This document shows positions 16,889-25,621 of a stretch of DNA of 64,000 nt, piece after piece. Source of the DNA: an uncultured Sulfitobacter sp. (GTDB lineage Bacteria; Pseudomonadota; Alphaproteobacteria; Rhodobacterales; Rhodobacteraceae); assembly GCA_905182645.1 (NCBI GenBank), contig CAJJCJ010000004.1, forward strand, positions 62,001 to 126,000. Reading direction: 5' to 3'. The notes under the pieces were generated by a model. It was not told the origin of the DNA. It searched no databases and saw nothing but the letters and a program-made list of their open reading frames with translations. Position 1 is the first letter of the stretch. Every line of letters begins with the position of its first letter. Position numbers and translations under genes: made by a program.

Positions 16889-17911
16889 TCAAACTGGCAA
16901 TTTCATGACCACGGGAAAGTGATCAGACGCGGTCAGTAACGCCTCGCGCAGCGGCCGGTTTTCATAGCACTCAGGGTGATCAAACGGGTGCCAGATTTGC
17001 CAGTCAGGTCCAAGATCGCGCAGACGCGGCGACACCATGACGTAATCAAGCAGCGCTTGCAGGTACGGACCGTCGCGGCGTTTGAAGCGCGATGTGGACG
17101 GCATTGCGCCGATCCGCTGACTAAGTGCGATGTGGGCGTGCGGGTCAAACATGCGGACGGCGTGGTCTTCGCCCAAGACGATCTCAACGCCAGAGCGCCC
17201 GAACAGTTTTTCGTATTCATCCAAGCCTGGACCATCGTTGAAATCGCCCAGCACAATCAGATCATCTCCTGCGGTCAAATGCGTGTCGACACGTTGGCGC
17301 AGCCAGATAAATTGGGCCAATTGTTTGCGCCGGTTTTCGATCGACATACGTGCTGCTTGGGCGTCGTTTCGGACGCCGTGCGGGGCTTTGGATTTCGCAT
17401 GCACACCGATCAGCCGGATTGTGCTGCCCGTTGCGGTCTTGAGGGCCACTTCAAGCGGCGGTTTGCTCCAGGTGATCAGCTCTGGCGCCGCGTCAGTGTT
17501 CACGTCGATCCGGAACACGCCGTCGAAGCGCGGCGCTTTGCTGCTGCCTTTTTTGCCCGTCGGCTCACCTTTGGGGTCGTGTACAGCGGACACCACATCA
17601 GGGTCGTAAAGTAGCGCTATTTCCTGTTGCGTGTTATTCTCAAATCCGACCACGGCCTTGCGAGTGCGTAGGTTAAACCGCGCCGCGAAATTCTCTAGCG
17701 CCACTGCCCCCTCGCGTTTCCGGCTGCTATCAGGGGCCTCTATAACCACAACAGCATCAAGGTCCATCGCATTGAAAACATGTCCTAAAGCAGCCGTCTG
17801 CTCCGCCTTTGTCACGTCTCACCTCGCCGACCAACTGCCATCGTCGATCAGGTCACCGTTGTTGTCGAACAGCCCGTCAAACCATTCAACATTATAGGTG
17901 CCGATCCTCAT
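16889..17911 (-). pseudogene. Endonuclease/exonuclease/phosphatase-family gene with TGA at codon 31
   Basis: ATG at 17911 overlaps the upstream djlA stop (ATGA) and gives the family N-terminus MRIGTYNVEWFDGLFDNNGD...SWSAR, then TGA at 17819-17821. The frame stays open for a further 309 codons with the metal and catalytic motifs of the DNase I-like fold: DAVVVIEAPDSS, LIGVHAKSKAPHG, IVLGDFNDGPG and LLTASDHFPVVMKLP. A CGA-to-TGA change would account for the break. A GTG at 17815 could restart a 308-residue product, but that would lack the N-terminal Asn of YNVEWF and is probably inactive. Everything else in the gene looks conserved, so the lesion is recent or an error. Confidence 0.75.
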
Positions 17912-18591
17912 GATGCGCGGTCCAGTTGGATGGTTTCCCATGCTTTGTTGATCGCGATCATCCGCTTTTCCGCGAGCTTAACTGCCTCTTCGGGGACACC
18001 GCGCGCGATCATCATATCGGGGTGATTGTTGCGCACATGCGCCTTCCAAGCCACGCGAATTTCAGCCATCGGCATGTCCGCTTCAACACCAATGACATCA
18101 TAAGCATCACGGTCTGCGTCAGGCACAAACTGTGCGCGAATACGGGCAAAACGCCGATCATCAAAGCCCCAAATATCAGCGACGCGGTGCAGGAAATCAT
18201 CCTCATTTGGATGATAAATTCCGTCCGCGAGCGCGATATGGAACAGGCCTTCCATCAGGTCGCAAAGCGGCGCCGGATCGTCCGCATACATCGCCCCAAT
18301 ACGGGCTGCGTAGTCTTCGAACCCTGCGATATCTTGGCGCGCAAGGTTAAACACTCGCGCGGCCCCTGCCTCGTCCTCAGGTGGAATGTTGAACACTTCG
18401 CGAAAGGCGGTCACCTCGTCGCGGGTCACTTGCCCGTCTGCTTTGGCCATCTTAGCACCAAGCGCAATCACGGCGATTGTAAAGGCAACGGTCCGGTCAG
18501 GCGGCGCGCGCAATTGGTCGAACACAGCCGACAGGCCTTCGCCGCTAGCAAGAGCTGAAATCGCTGCTGATATGCGTGTCCAAAGTGACAT
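17908..18591 (-). CDS. djlA: DjlA-type protein: TerB-like domain plus J domain
   Basis: A 227-residue co-chaperone-like protein. Residues 30-150 form a TerB/DjlA helical domain (AVIALGAKMAKADGQVTRDEV and ADGIYHPNEDDFLHRVADIWG are the paired acidic metal-binding repeats). The C-terminal J domain contains YDVIGVEADMPMAEIRVAWK and the HPD tripeptide in NNHPDMM, which stimulates DnaK ATPase. No N-terminal membrane helix like that of E. coli DjlA is evident. The start at 18591 has AGGA eight bases upstream. It is coupled to the nuclease-family gene through an ATGA overlap. Confidence 0.9.
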   Translation of the reverse strand: MSLWTRISAAISALASGEGLSAVFDQLRAPPDRTVAFTIAVIALGAKMAKADGQVTRDEVTAFREVFNIPPEDEAGAARVFNLARQDIAGFEDYAARIGAMYADDPAPLCDLMEGLFHIALADGIYHPNEDDFLHRVADIWGFDDRRFARIRAQFVPDADRDAYDVIGVEADMPMAEIRVAWKAHVRNNHPDMMIARGVPEEAVKLAEKRMIAINKAWETIQLDRAS

Positions 18592-18609
18592 GCTGACCAT
18601 CCTAGCCCA

Positions 18610-19083
18610 TCACAGGCGTTTTTGCATTAGAACTAGATCGAGCCAGCGCCCGAACTTGTGCCCTACCTCTGGCAGAACCGCGACGATGGTGAAACCCACC
18701 TTTACGTGAAAATCGACCGCACCCTGATTTTCGGCGCAAACACCCGCATACATCGTGTGTTTGCCTGCGTCTTTGGCGAGTTTGCTAAGCGCGTCCAAAA
18801 GGTCCCGCCCTGCCCCGGTCCCATGCGCATCGCTGTGCAAGTTAATCGTATGTTCGACACTAAACCGGTATCCATCACCGCCTCGAAACTGACTGTACCT
18901 CGCAAACCCAAGCACGCGGGCACCGTCGGTTAAGACGAGGCAAGGCGTGTCTGGCGTGATCAGATTGGCGACTTCGGTTTCAGTTTTTTCAACTGGATTG
19001 AACGTAATCGTCGTATGCCGGATTGCGTGGTTCCAAATCGCTGCGATACCCGCCGCATCGCTGGCCGTTGCGGGCCGGATCAC
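18610..19083 (-). CDS. GNAT N-acetyltransferase, phosphinothricin-acetyltransferase-like
   Basis: A 157-residue acetyl-CoA-dependent N-acetyltransferase. MIRPATASDAAGIAAIWNHAIRHTTITFNPVEKTE is the N-terminus shared by Pat/Bar and L-methionine sulfoximine acetyltransferases. HGTGAGRDLLDALSKLAKDAG is the pyrophosphate-binding motif A (Q/R-x-x-G-x-G/A), and VKVGFTIVAVLPEVGHKFGRWLDLVLMQK is the typical C-terminus. The substrate is likely an amino-acid analogue. Its start overlaps the stop of the upstream glyoxalase-like gene by four bases. Confidence 0.88.
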   Translation of the reverse strand: MIRPATASDAAGIAAIWNHAIRHTTITFNPVEKTETEVANLITPDTPCLVLTDGARVLGFARYSQFRGGDGYRFSVEHTINLHSDAHGTGAGRDLLDALSKLAKDAGKHTMYAGVCAENQGAVDFHVKVGFTIVAVLPEVGHKFGRWLDLVLMQKRL

Positions 19084-19682
19084 GCGATAATCCGTTCGCC
19101 GTTTGGTGTATCAAACGTGGCGATAAACCCGATTGCATCGGCCGTGGTGAACACAACACGCGGATCGTTCATCGGACACATTTTGCGCAGTGCATCGGCC
19201 TGCGGATGCTGGATTTCCCACCTTGTCAGGGCGCACCCGCTGACGGGGAGGTTATTTGCTGGATGTGCTGCGCCATCGCACCATTTGATCAATGTCGGGA
19301 ACCCGCCGCACATTGGCAGGCTGCCATCATCAGGCACCGTTATTTGCCAATGAAGATCCCCGCGGGTCATCGCGGTGGTAGGCCCCGTGAGGTCAACTTG
19401 TGCGTTAGGATCATCTGCACGGCAAATCCAGTTGCCCCAGCGCGGTGTTGTTGGGGCGTGATCTAGATTGAACCATCGCGGCCCGTTGATTTTGGCAACA
19501 GGATCGGGCGCGATTACTTCGAGGTACAGCCCGTCGGCGAGCCCAAGCAGTTTGTTATGCGTTCCAAAGCGCGCATGCTGCCCGCCGTCCAGCAGCGCAA
19601 CACCTAGTTTTTCAGCCAGCCAATTCGCCCCAGTAGACAGATCGGCGCAGACGACAGCGATGTGATCAAGGGTATATGTCAT
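19080..19682 (-). CDS. Glyoxalase-like (VOC superfamily) protein
   Basis: A 200-residue protein starting MTYTLDHIAVVCADLSTGANWLAEKLGV, with HIAVVCADL as the first beta-alpha-beta metal-ligand strand. GGQHARFGTHNKLLGLADGLYLEVIAPDP is characteristic of the glyoxalase-like domain 3 (PF13468) subfamily. The second half (GDLHWQITVPDDGSLPMCGGFPTLIKW) completes the paired fold. The reaction is unknown. First gene of a tightly overlapping minus-strand group (VOC, GNAT, then djlA and the nuclease-family gene). Confidence 0.85.
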   Translation of the reverse strand: MTYTLDHIAVVCADLSTGANWLAEKLGVALLDGGQHARFGTHNKLLGLADGLYLEVIAPDPVAKINGPRWFNLDHAPTTPRWGNWICRADDPNAQVDLTGPTTAMTRGDLHWQITVPDDGSLPMCGGFPTLIKWCDGAAHPANNLPVSGCALTRWEIQHPQADALRKMCPMNDPRVVFTTADAIGFIATFDTPNGERIIA

Positions 19683-19744
19683 TCCCTATTGGTGCTTTTG
19701 CCCCGCCAAGAAGTAAAGCGGTTTTAAAAGCTCAATACGGCTTG

Positions 19745-19775
19745 TCTCCCGCGGGGATATTTTGAAACCAAAGAG
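19745..19775. repeat. Roseobacter extragenic motif, copy 1
   Basis: CTCCCGCGGGGATATTTTG followed by AAACCAAAGAG, lying just 3' of the mcm stop. Further copies in the same orientation lie at 33587 and 37572, with a weaker one near 54903. Each is within about 50 bases 3' of a minus-strand gene end or beside a start. GC-rich then T-rich on the plus strand suggests a terminator-like role. Confidence 0.55.
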
Positions 19776-19778
19776 CGG

Positions 19779-21905
19779 CTACGTGCGTGCCTTGCGGATT
19801 AGGTCAAGGATGTCTTCAGCAGCTTTGGGGATATTGGTGCCCGGTCCAAAGATCGCTTTGACGCCTGCGTCATACAAGAACTGATAATCCTGCTGTGGGA
19901 TCACACCGCCACATATCACAAGAATATCGCCTGCGCCCGCTTCGTTGAGCGCCTTGACCAATTTCGGTGCCAGCGTTTTGTGACCTGCCGCCTGAGATGA
20001 TATCCCGATGACATGCACGTCATTGTCAATCGCATCTTGGGCGGCCTCTTCAGGGGTTTGGAACAAGGGGCCAACGTCCACGTCAAAGCCGATATCGGCG
20101 AAGGCGGTCGCGATGACCTTGGCCCCACGGTCGTGCCCGTCCTGGCCCATTTTGACCACAAGCATACGCGGGCGGCGGCCTTCGTCATCTGCGAATTTAT
20201 TGACGGCATCTTGGATCGCAGCAAAGCCTTCGTCGCCTTCATATGCAGCCCCGTAAACCCCCGCGAGTGTTTTAACCTCGGCGCGGTGACGTCCGAATGC
20301 GTCTTCCATGGCCATGCTGATTTCTCCTACGGTTGCGCGGTGACGTGATGCCTCGACGGCAGCTTCGAGCAAGTTGCCACCTTCATGGGCGCGGCGCGTG
20401 ACCTCGGCCAATGCCGCATCACAAGCAGCTTGGTCGCGGGTTGCACGCGTTTTCTCAATGCGGGCAACCTGAGACTGGCGCACTGCATCATTGTCGATAT
20501 CGCGGATATCGATCGGATCTTCGTTGTCTTTGCGGTATTTATTGACGCCAACAATGACCTCGATGCCGCGGTCGATATTGGCCTGCCGGGTGGCGGCAGA
20601 TTCCTCGATCTTGAGTTTTGGCATGCCAGAGGCCACGGCTTTGGTCATACCGCCCATTTCCTCAACTTCTTCGATCAATTTCCAAGCGGCCTCGGCCAAT
20701 TCATGGGTCAGGCTTTCGACGTAATATGACCCTGCGAGCGGATCGACGACGTTGGTCACACCGGTTTCTTCTTGCAAGATGAGCTGGGTGTTGCGCGCGA
20801 TCCGGCTGGAAAAGTCAGTCGGCAGTGCGATGGCCTCGTCAAGCGCGTTTGTGTGCAACGACTGTGTGCCACCCAAAACCGCCGACATCGCCTCGTAGGC
20901 GGTGCGGATCACGTTGTTATACGGGTCTTGTTCCTGCAACGACACGCCGGACGTTTGGCAATGGGTCCGCAGCATGGATGATTTTGCGACCTTGGGTTCA
21001 AATTCTTCCATTATTCGCGACCACAACAGGCGGGCAGCGCGCAGTTTAGCGGCCTCCATGAAAAAATTCATGCCGATTGCAAAGAAAAACGACAAGCGGC
21101 CTGCAAATGCATCCACGTCCATGCCGCGTGCAATTGCGGTGCGCACATATTCGCGCCCGTCGGCCAACGTGAAGGCCAGTTCTTGGACCAAATCCGCACC
21201 TGCCTCTTGCATGTGGTATCCGCTGATCGAAATCGAGTTGAATTTCGGCATATCCGCAGAGGTATATTCGATAATATCTGCAATGATCCGCATCGAGGGT
21301 TCGGGCGGATAGACGTAGGTATTGCGGACCATGAACTCCTTGAGGATGTCATTTTGGATGGTGCCAGCAAGGACGGATTTATCGTGGCCCTGTTCTTCGC
21401 CTGTGACGATGAAGTTCGCAAGGATCGGAATGACTGCGCCGTTCATCGTCATCGACACGGATACTTTATCCAGCGGAATACCGTCGAATAGAATTTTCAT
21501 ATCCTCGACACTGTCGATCGCAACGCCTGCCTTGCCAACGTCGCCTTCAACGCGAGGGTGGTCGCTGTCATAGCCACGGTGCGTTGCCAGATCAAAGGCG
21601 ACGGAAACGCCCTGCTGGCCACCAGCAAGGGCAGCGCGGTAGAATGTGTTGGATTCCTCGGCTGTGGAAAAACCAGCGTATTGGCGGATCGTCCAAGGGC
21701 GGCCTGCGTACATCGTGGCCTTCACGCCGCGCGTATAAGGTGCTGCCCCCGGGACACCACCCATATGCGGAAGATCAGCCGTGTCATCGGCGGTATACAG
21801 CGGCTTAACTGCGATGCCTTCCAACGTGTTCCACGTCAGATCATCAAGTGGCTTGCCGCGCAATTCTTTTGCCGCAATGTCAGCCCAGTCTTTGTTCGTT
21901 CCCAT
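19779..21905 (-). CDS. mcm: Methylmalonyl-CoA mutase, large single-chain type
   Basis: Adenosylcobalamin enzyme that isomerises methylmalonyl-CoA to succinyl-CoA, the last step of propionyl-CoA assimilation. 708 residues from ATG 21905 (GAGGGA six bases upstream; an upstream in-frame ATG is not preceded by an SD). The TIM-barrel substrate domain has [30 protein letters not shown] and [17 protein letters not shown]. The C-terminal B12 domain has [34 protein letters not shown], with the cobalt-ligating His at about residue 591, and [15 protein letters not shown]. It is on the same strand as pccA and pccB but separated from pccA by the plus-strand DUF4174 gene. Confidence 0.96.
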   Translation of the reverse strand: MGTNKDWADIAAKELRGKPLDDLTWNTLEGIAVKPLYTADDTADLPHMGGVPGAAPYTRGVKATMYAGRPWTIRQYAGFSTAEESNTFYRAALAGGQQGVSVAFDLATHRGYDSDHPRVEGDVGKAGVAIDSVEDMKILFDGIPLDKVSVSMTMNGAVIPILANFIVTGEEQGHDKSVLAGTIQNDILKEFMVRNTYVYPPEPSMRIIADIIEYTSADMPKFNSISISGYHMQEAGADLVQELAFTLADGREYVRTAIARGMDVDAFAGRLSFFFAIGMNFFMEAAKLRAARLLWSRIMEEFEPKVAKSSMLRTHCQTSGVSLQEQDPYNNVIRTAYEAMSAVLGGTQSLHTNALDEAIALPTDFSSRIARNTQLILQEETGVTNVVDPLAGSYYVESLTHELAEAAWKLIEEVEEMGGMTKAVASGMPKLKIEESAATRQANIDRGIEVIVGVNKYRKDNEDPIDIRDIDNDAVRQSQVARIEKTRATRDQAACDAALAEVTRRAHEGGNLLEAAVEASRHRATVGEISMAMEDAFGRHRAEVKTLAGVYGAAYEGDEGFAAIQDAVNKFADDEGRRPRMLVVKMGQDGHDRGAKVIATAFADIGFDVDVGPLFQTPEEAAQDAIDNDVHVIGISSQAAGHKTLAPKLVKALNEAGAGDILVICGGVIPQQDYQFLYDAGVKAIFGPGTNIPKAAEDILDLIRKART

Positions 21906-22034
21906 GAGATATCCCTCATATGTTGTGCGTTGCACGGCGGCGGCAAAATTGCCTAAACAGCCTGCGCAATAAAATTATCGTTATCTGGAAGACGGCTGTT
22001 CGTATTTGCGATCAGACGACCTATATTGACTTGT

Positions 22035-22493
22035 ATGAAACGTATATTGATTAGCGCCCTAGTGGCGAGCCTGGCTTCGGCCGTATCCGCAGAAACTGTG
22101 CTTGAGGCATGGACCGCAGATCGGACCCAGATTTTCGATGCAGCCAACATCACGCCTGCTGATTTTATCTGGCAAGCCCGTCCGTTGGTCATTTTCGCCC
22201 AAAGCCCGCTAGACCCGATGTTCATCGAGCAGCTAGACCTGTTGCGCGACGGGATAGAAGAGATGGTTGAGCGCGATGTGATCGTGATTGTCGATACTGA
22301 TCCTGCAAACCCAAGCGCGTTGCGCACAGCGTTGCGGCCACGCGCGTTTATGCTGACCCTTGTTGGTAAAGACGGACGCACCGCACTGCGCAAGCCTGCC
22401 CCATGGGACATTCGTGAACTGTCGCGCGCCATCGACAAAATACCAATGCGCCAACAAGAAATCATCGACCACCGTGCGCTGAGAAACGAATAA
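22035..22493 (+). CDS. DUF4174 family exported protein
   Basis: A 152-residue protein with a signal peptide (MKRILISALVASLASAVSA), then a thioredoxin-like domain of the DUF4174 type: RPLVIFAQSPLDPMFIEQLDLL, RDVIVIVDTDP, RPRAFMLTLVGKDGRTALRKPAPWDIRELSRAIDKIPMRQQEI. There is no CxxC. No Shine-Dalgarno is evident, and TATATT lies seven bases before the ATG at 22035, so a leaderless message is possible. It sits between mcm and pccA on the opposite strand. Function unknown. Confidence 0.8.
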   Translation: MKRILISALVASLASAVSAETVLEAWTADRTQIFDAANITPADFIWQARPLVIFAQSPLDPMFIEQLDLLRDGIEEMVERDVIVIVDTDPANPSALRTALRPRAFMLTLVGKDGRTALRKPAPWDIRELSRAIDKIPMRQQEIIDHRALRNE

Positions 22494-22577
22494 TCCATCA
22501 GATTTTACAGTCCGTGAAAGTGCGGATCATCAACCCCATCACGTAGGTCAATAACTGGCGTGTGATCGCGGACATGC

Positions 22578-24575
22578 TTATTCGAACTCCAGAATGATGT
22601 CATCAACTGCCAAGCTGTCGCCAGCCGCCGCATTCACTTTGGACACGATGCCTTTTTTCTCGGCGCGCAAGATATTTTCCATTTTCATGGCTTCCACGGT
22701 GCAAAGCGCTTGGCCGTCTTGGACCTCGTCACCCACGGCCACGTCGACCTTGACGATCAAACCGGGCATTGGGCACAGCAGTAACTTGGATGTATCCGGT
22801 GGCAATTTTTCAGGCATCAGCGCGGCCAATTCGGCCTGACGCGGGGTGCGCACATGCACCTTAAGGTCTGCGCCGCGATACCGCACACGGAACCCGCCGG
22901 GAATCTTGCCAATTTTTATAACCAATGGCGTACCACTGACGGTCATGCGTGCCAGCATGTCACCCGGTGTCCAGTCGCCTTCAACACGGATCGTCTGACC
23001 CGCAAGGATGACATCTGCACCCAGTTTATCCGCGACAATGACCGTATCAAATGACTGGCCCTGCAGGGCCACATTCCAGTCGGCACCAACATGGCGTTCA
23101 TGGTTATCCATGCGCCCAGAAATACGTGTGCGGCGAATTTCAGCGACGCGGTGCATCGCGGCAGCGGCAGCCGATATCCGGATCAGGTCCACATCAGGTA
23201 GCATAACACCTTGGAAACCATTAGGAAATTCCTCCTCAATGAACGCAGTGGTCATTGTGCCGGATATGAATTTCTCGTGGTCATAAACCGCCGCCAAGAA
23301 TGGCAGGTTGTGCCCGATGCCTTCGACTTCAAACGCATCCAAGGCATGGCGCATTTCCTCAATCGCGGCAGCGCGGTTGGGGGCCCATGTGCACAGCTTT
23401 GCGATCATTGGGTCGTAATACATGCTGATCTCGCCACCCTCGAACACGCCAGTATCGTTGCGCACGGCGCGTGTTGATGTGGCTTCTTCCGCAGGGGGGC
23501 GGTAGCGGGACAAACGGCCAATGGATGGCAAGAACCCGCGATACGGATCCTCGGCATATAGACGGCTTTCCATCGCCCAGCCGTTGATTTTCAGATCATC
23601 CTGCGCGAATGGCAATGTCTCGCCGTAAGCCACGCGGATCATCTGTTCGACCAGATCAACACCGGTAATTAGCTCGGTCACAGGGTGTTCCACCTGCAAG
23701 CGGGTGTTCATCTCGAGAAAGTAAAAGTTGCGGTCACCGTCGACAATGAATTCGACTGTACCAGCGGAGGAATAATCCACAGCCTGCGCCAATGCGACCG
23801 ACTGCGTACCCATGGCCACGCGGGTTTCTTCGTCAAGGAACGGGCTTGGGGCCTCTTCGATCACCTTTTGCTGGCGACGCTGAATGGAGCATTCGCGCTC
23901 GTGCAGATACACGCCATTACCATGCTTATCGCAAAGCACCTGAATTTCGATGTGGCGTGGTTGGGTGATGAATTTCTCGATGAACAAACGGTCATCGCCA
24001 AACGAATTGGCCGCCTCGTTCTTGGAAGACGCAAAGCCTTCGCGGGCCTCGGTGTCGTTCCATGCAATGCGCATGCCTTTACCGCCGCCACCAGCGGAGG
24101 CTTTGATCATCACCGGATAGCCGACCTCATTGGCGATGTTGACGGCATGTTCGGCGTCATCAATCAGCCCCATATATCCGGGCACAGTTGATACGTTTGC
24201 CTCTTGGGCCAGCTTCTTGGACGTGATTTTATCGCCCATCGCTTCGATTGCACCCTTAGGGGGGCCGATGAAAGCGACGCCTGCGGCCTCTAACGCCTCA
24301 GCGAATTTGGAGTTCTCGGACAGAAATCCGTATCCCGGATGCACCGCCTCTGCGCCCGTCTGCTTAATCGCGGCCATGACTTTATCAATCACGATGTAGG
24401 ATTGGTTGGCAGGTGCCGGTCCAATGTGCACGGCTTCGTCGGCCATTTTCACATGCAGCGCATTGCGATCCGCGTCCGAATAGATCGCGACCGTTTTGAT
24501 CCCCATCTTTTTGGCGGTCTTAATGACGCGACAAGCGATTTCGCCACGGTTAGCAATCAGAATTTTCTTGAACAT
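22578..24575 (-). CDS. pccA: Propionyl-CoA carboxylase alpha subunit (biotin carboxylase plus BCCP)
   Basis: Carboxylates its own biotin from bicarbonate and ATP, then presents it to PccB. 665 residues. Biotin carboxylase domain: MFKKILIANRGEIACRVIKTAKKMG, the ATP-grasp loop KASAGGGGKGMRIAW, ERECSIQRRQQKVIEEAPSP and EMNTRLQVEHPVTE. A BT linker region follows (about 465-590). The C-terminal biotinyl domain has EAMKMEN with the biotinylated lysine at 631. AAGGACG precedes the start. A terminator-like hairpin ends only about 20 bases upstream, so transcription probably arrives by readthrough or from a promoter within the hairpin. Confidence 0.96.
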   Translation of the reverse strand: MFKKILIANRGEIACRVIKTAKKMGIKTVAIYSDADRNALHVKMADEAVHIGPAPANQSYIVIDKVMAAIKQTGAEAVHPGYGFLSENSKFAEALEAAGVAFIGPPKGAIEAMGDKITSKKLAQEANVSTVPGYMGLIDDAEHAVNIANEVGYPVMIKASAGGGGKGMRIAWNDTEAREGFASSKNEAANSFGDDRLFIEKFITQPRHIEIQVLCDKHGNGVYLHERECSIQRRQQKVIEEAPSPFLDEETRVAMGTQSVALAQAVDYSSAGTVEFIVDGDRNFYFLEMNTRLQVEHPVTELITGVDLVEQMIRVAYGETLPFAQDDLKINGWAMESRLYAEDPYRGFLPSIGRLSRYRPPAEEATSTRAVRNDTGVFEGGEISMYYDPMIAKLCTWAPNRAAAIEEMRHALDAFEVEGIGHNLPFLAAVYDHEKFISGTMTTAFIEEEFPNGFQGVMLPDVDLIRISAAAAAMHRVAEIRRTRISGRMDNHERHVGADWNVALQGQSFDTVIVADKLGADVILAGQTIRVEGDWTPGDMLARMTVSGTPLVIKIGKIPGGFRVRYRGADLKVHVRTPRQAELAALMPEKLPPDTSKLLLCPMPGLIVKVDVAVGDEVQDGQALCTVEAMKMENILRAEKKGIVSKVNAAAGDSLAVDDIILEFE

Positions 24576-24587
24576 TTCAGACGTCCT

Positions 24588-24634
24588 TCAAAAGCAAAAC
24601 CGCCGCACACAGGGGTGTCCTGCGGCGGCGGTTT
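24588..24634 (-). terminator. Hairpin with T-rich tail directly upstream of pccA
   Basis: Stem arms GCGGCGGTTT (24625-24634 on the plus strand) and AAACCGCCGC (24597-24606) with an 18-base loop. On the minus strand the 3' arm is followed by TTTTGCTTTTG. It lies between the small lipoprotein gene and pccA on the same strand, so it either terminates the former or attenuates entry into pccA. Confidence 0.65.
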
Positions 24635-24669
24635 CATTTATTTTCATCGAATAGATTAGGCGTGTGACC

Positions 24670-24861
24670 TTAGAGGTCGCCGGCAAGTGCGCCGATAAGA
24701 CCGCCCGCAAGCGCGCCTTGAACACAGTTGTTATTACCGATAGTTTCGCCTGCAACGCAGCCAATGCCAGCACCAACAAGCGCGCGCTCTGCGTCGTTAT
24801 TGAGACAAGCCGAGAGGCCAAGGAACGCAGTTGCTGCGAGGATCGAAGATGTTTTAAGCAT
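24670..24861 (-). CDS. Small glycine-zipper lipoprotein
   Basis: A 63-residue lipoprotein. Signal MLKTSSILAATAFLGLSAC has a classical lipobox LSAC with Cys19. The mature part has two more cysteines and glycine-zipper repeats (GAGIGCVAGETIG, GALAGGLIGALAGDL), as in small outer-membrane 17-kDa-antigen-like proteins. The ATG at 24861 gives the proper lipobox spacing; an upstream TTG would add five residues. It lies in the pcc cluster but has no obvious role in carboxylation. Confidence 0.75.
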   Translation of the reverse strand: MLKTSSILAATAFLGLSACLNNDAERALVGAGIGCVAGETIGNNNCVQGALAGGLIGALAGDL

Positions 24862-24965
24862 GAAAAAATGCCCCAATTTGTTTGACTACTACGGGTAAGG
24901 ATGATGCTTTTAACAGTCAACGCAACACAGCACATCACCTTAACGCAGCATTCTGCCACCCGCAA

Positions 24966-25008
24966 AAAAGGGATGACCGGTACAAACCCAAAAGGTCGGC
25001 ACCGGTCA
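24966..25008 (-). terminator. Rho-independent terminator after the 25.2-25.5 kb gene
   Basis: Arms TGACCGGT (24974-24981) and ACCGGTCA (25001-25008), perfect over eight base pairs. On the minus strand they are followed by TCCCTTTTTTGCG. It is positioned about 170 bases 3' of the minus-strand gene ending at 25178. The bases between 25009 and 25177 hold no gene that I can see. Confidence 0.7.
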
Positions 25009-25177
25009 GGGGAAGGGTAACTATATAGACAAATTGCAGACTTTTGGTTGTTTTTACCAACGTCTACAAAATCAACCTTGCACACGATCAACTGTTCGCC
25101 AAAGCGACCAATTTGCCCCCTCCGATTATGGGCCATTTTCTGCCCACGAGAGGTAATTATGCGCAAGAAACCGCGCA

Positions 25178-25525
25178 TCAGCGTTCGCGCAATTCTGGAA
25201 AACTGACGGCGGCGACCTTCATGTCAATCCGCAGTAACGCGTAATAGCTGGACGCATCAAATGGGTCTTCTGCAGGAACAACTTCACGGCCAAACAACCA
25301 GCAAAGGCGGCCCGCGTCCAAATTGCCGCGCTCAAACGGTTCGGTGCCAAACTGATCATACAATGCCTGCATGAATCCCGCATCCGCGCGCCGATCTGGC
25401 GGGCGGCGATCAGGGTAGCGAATACGTTCAGTAATTTCGGTCGCCCCATCTTTATGGCCGCGCCGGATTGTGAACTGAAAATCTGTCCCAGCCAAACGGC
25501 CCGGAAATCCTCTGTGTTTTTCCAT
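25178..25525 (-). CDS. Conserved-looking hypothetical protein in pcc cluster
   Basis: A 115-residue soluble protein that I do not recognise: MEKHRGFPGRLAGTDFQFTI, then RIRYPDRRPPDRRADAGFM, QALYDQFGTEPFERGNLDAGRLCWLFGREVVPAEDPFDASSYYALLRIDMKVAAVSFPELRER. It is charged, has no signal or membrane helix, and carries one Cys. The start is uncertain: 25525 has a weak GGGA, and an ATG at 25555 would add ten residues with no SD. It sits about 100 bases downstream of pccB on the same strand and is probably co-transcribed with it. Confidence 0.6.
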   Translation of the reverse strand: MEKHRGFPGRLAGTDFQFTIRRGHKDGATEITERIRYPDRRPPDRRADAGFMQALYDQFGTEPFERGNLDAGRLCWLFGREVVPAEDPFDASSYYALLRIDMKVAAVSFPELRER

Positions 25526-25621
25526 CTTAAAAAGCGTCCCAAATGCACATACCATCTAGAAAGCGGTATGGTTGAAAATACTGCGCCACATCCGTGGCTG
25601 TCCCGAAATACCAGACCCGCA

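Noticed and set aside
16976-17614. 212-codon plus-strand frame antisense to the nuclease-family gene
   Set aside because: Opposite-strand shadow. All conserved motifs are on the minus strand even though that gene has a nonsense codon.
17819-17821. TGA or TAG recoding (selenocysteine or stop reassignment) to explain interrupted frames
   Set aside because: TGA, TAG and TAA all serve as normal stops in intact neighbouring genes. The interrupted genes also include indels, which recoding cannot explain.
22500-22577. Possible 23-25 residue peptide between DUF4174 and pccA (minus strand)
   Set aside because: One frame reads DHTPVIDLRDGVDDPHFHGL, which looks protein-like, but it needs a one-base repair to reach the ATG, and there is no independent support.
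25159-25206. 15-codon plus-strand peptide with GAGAGG before its ATG
   Set aside because: It overlaps the 3' end of the minus-strand gene, and the length is too short to distinguish from chance.
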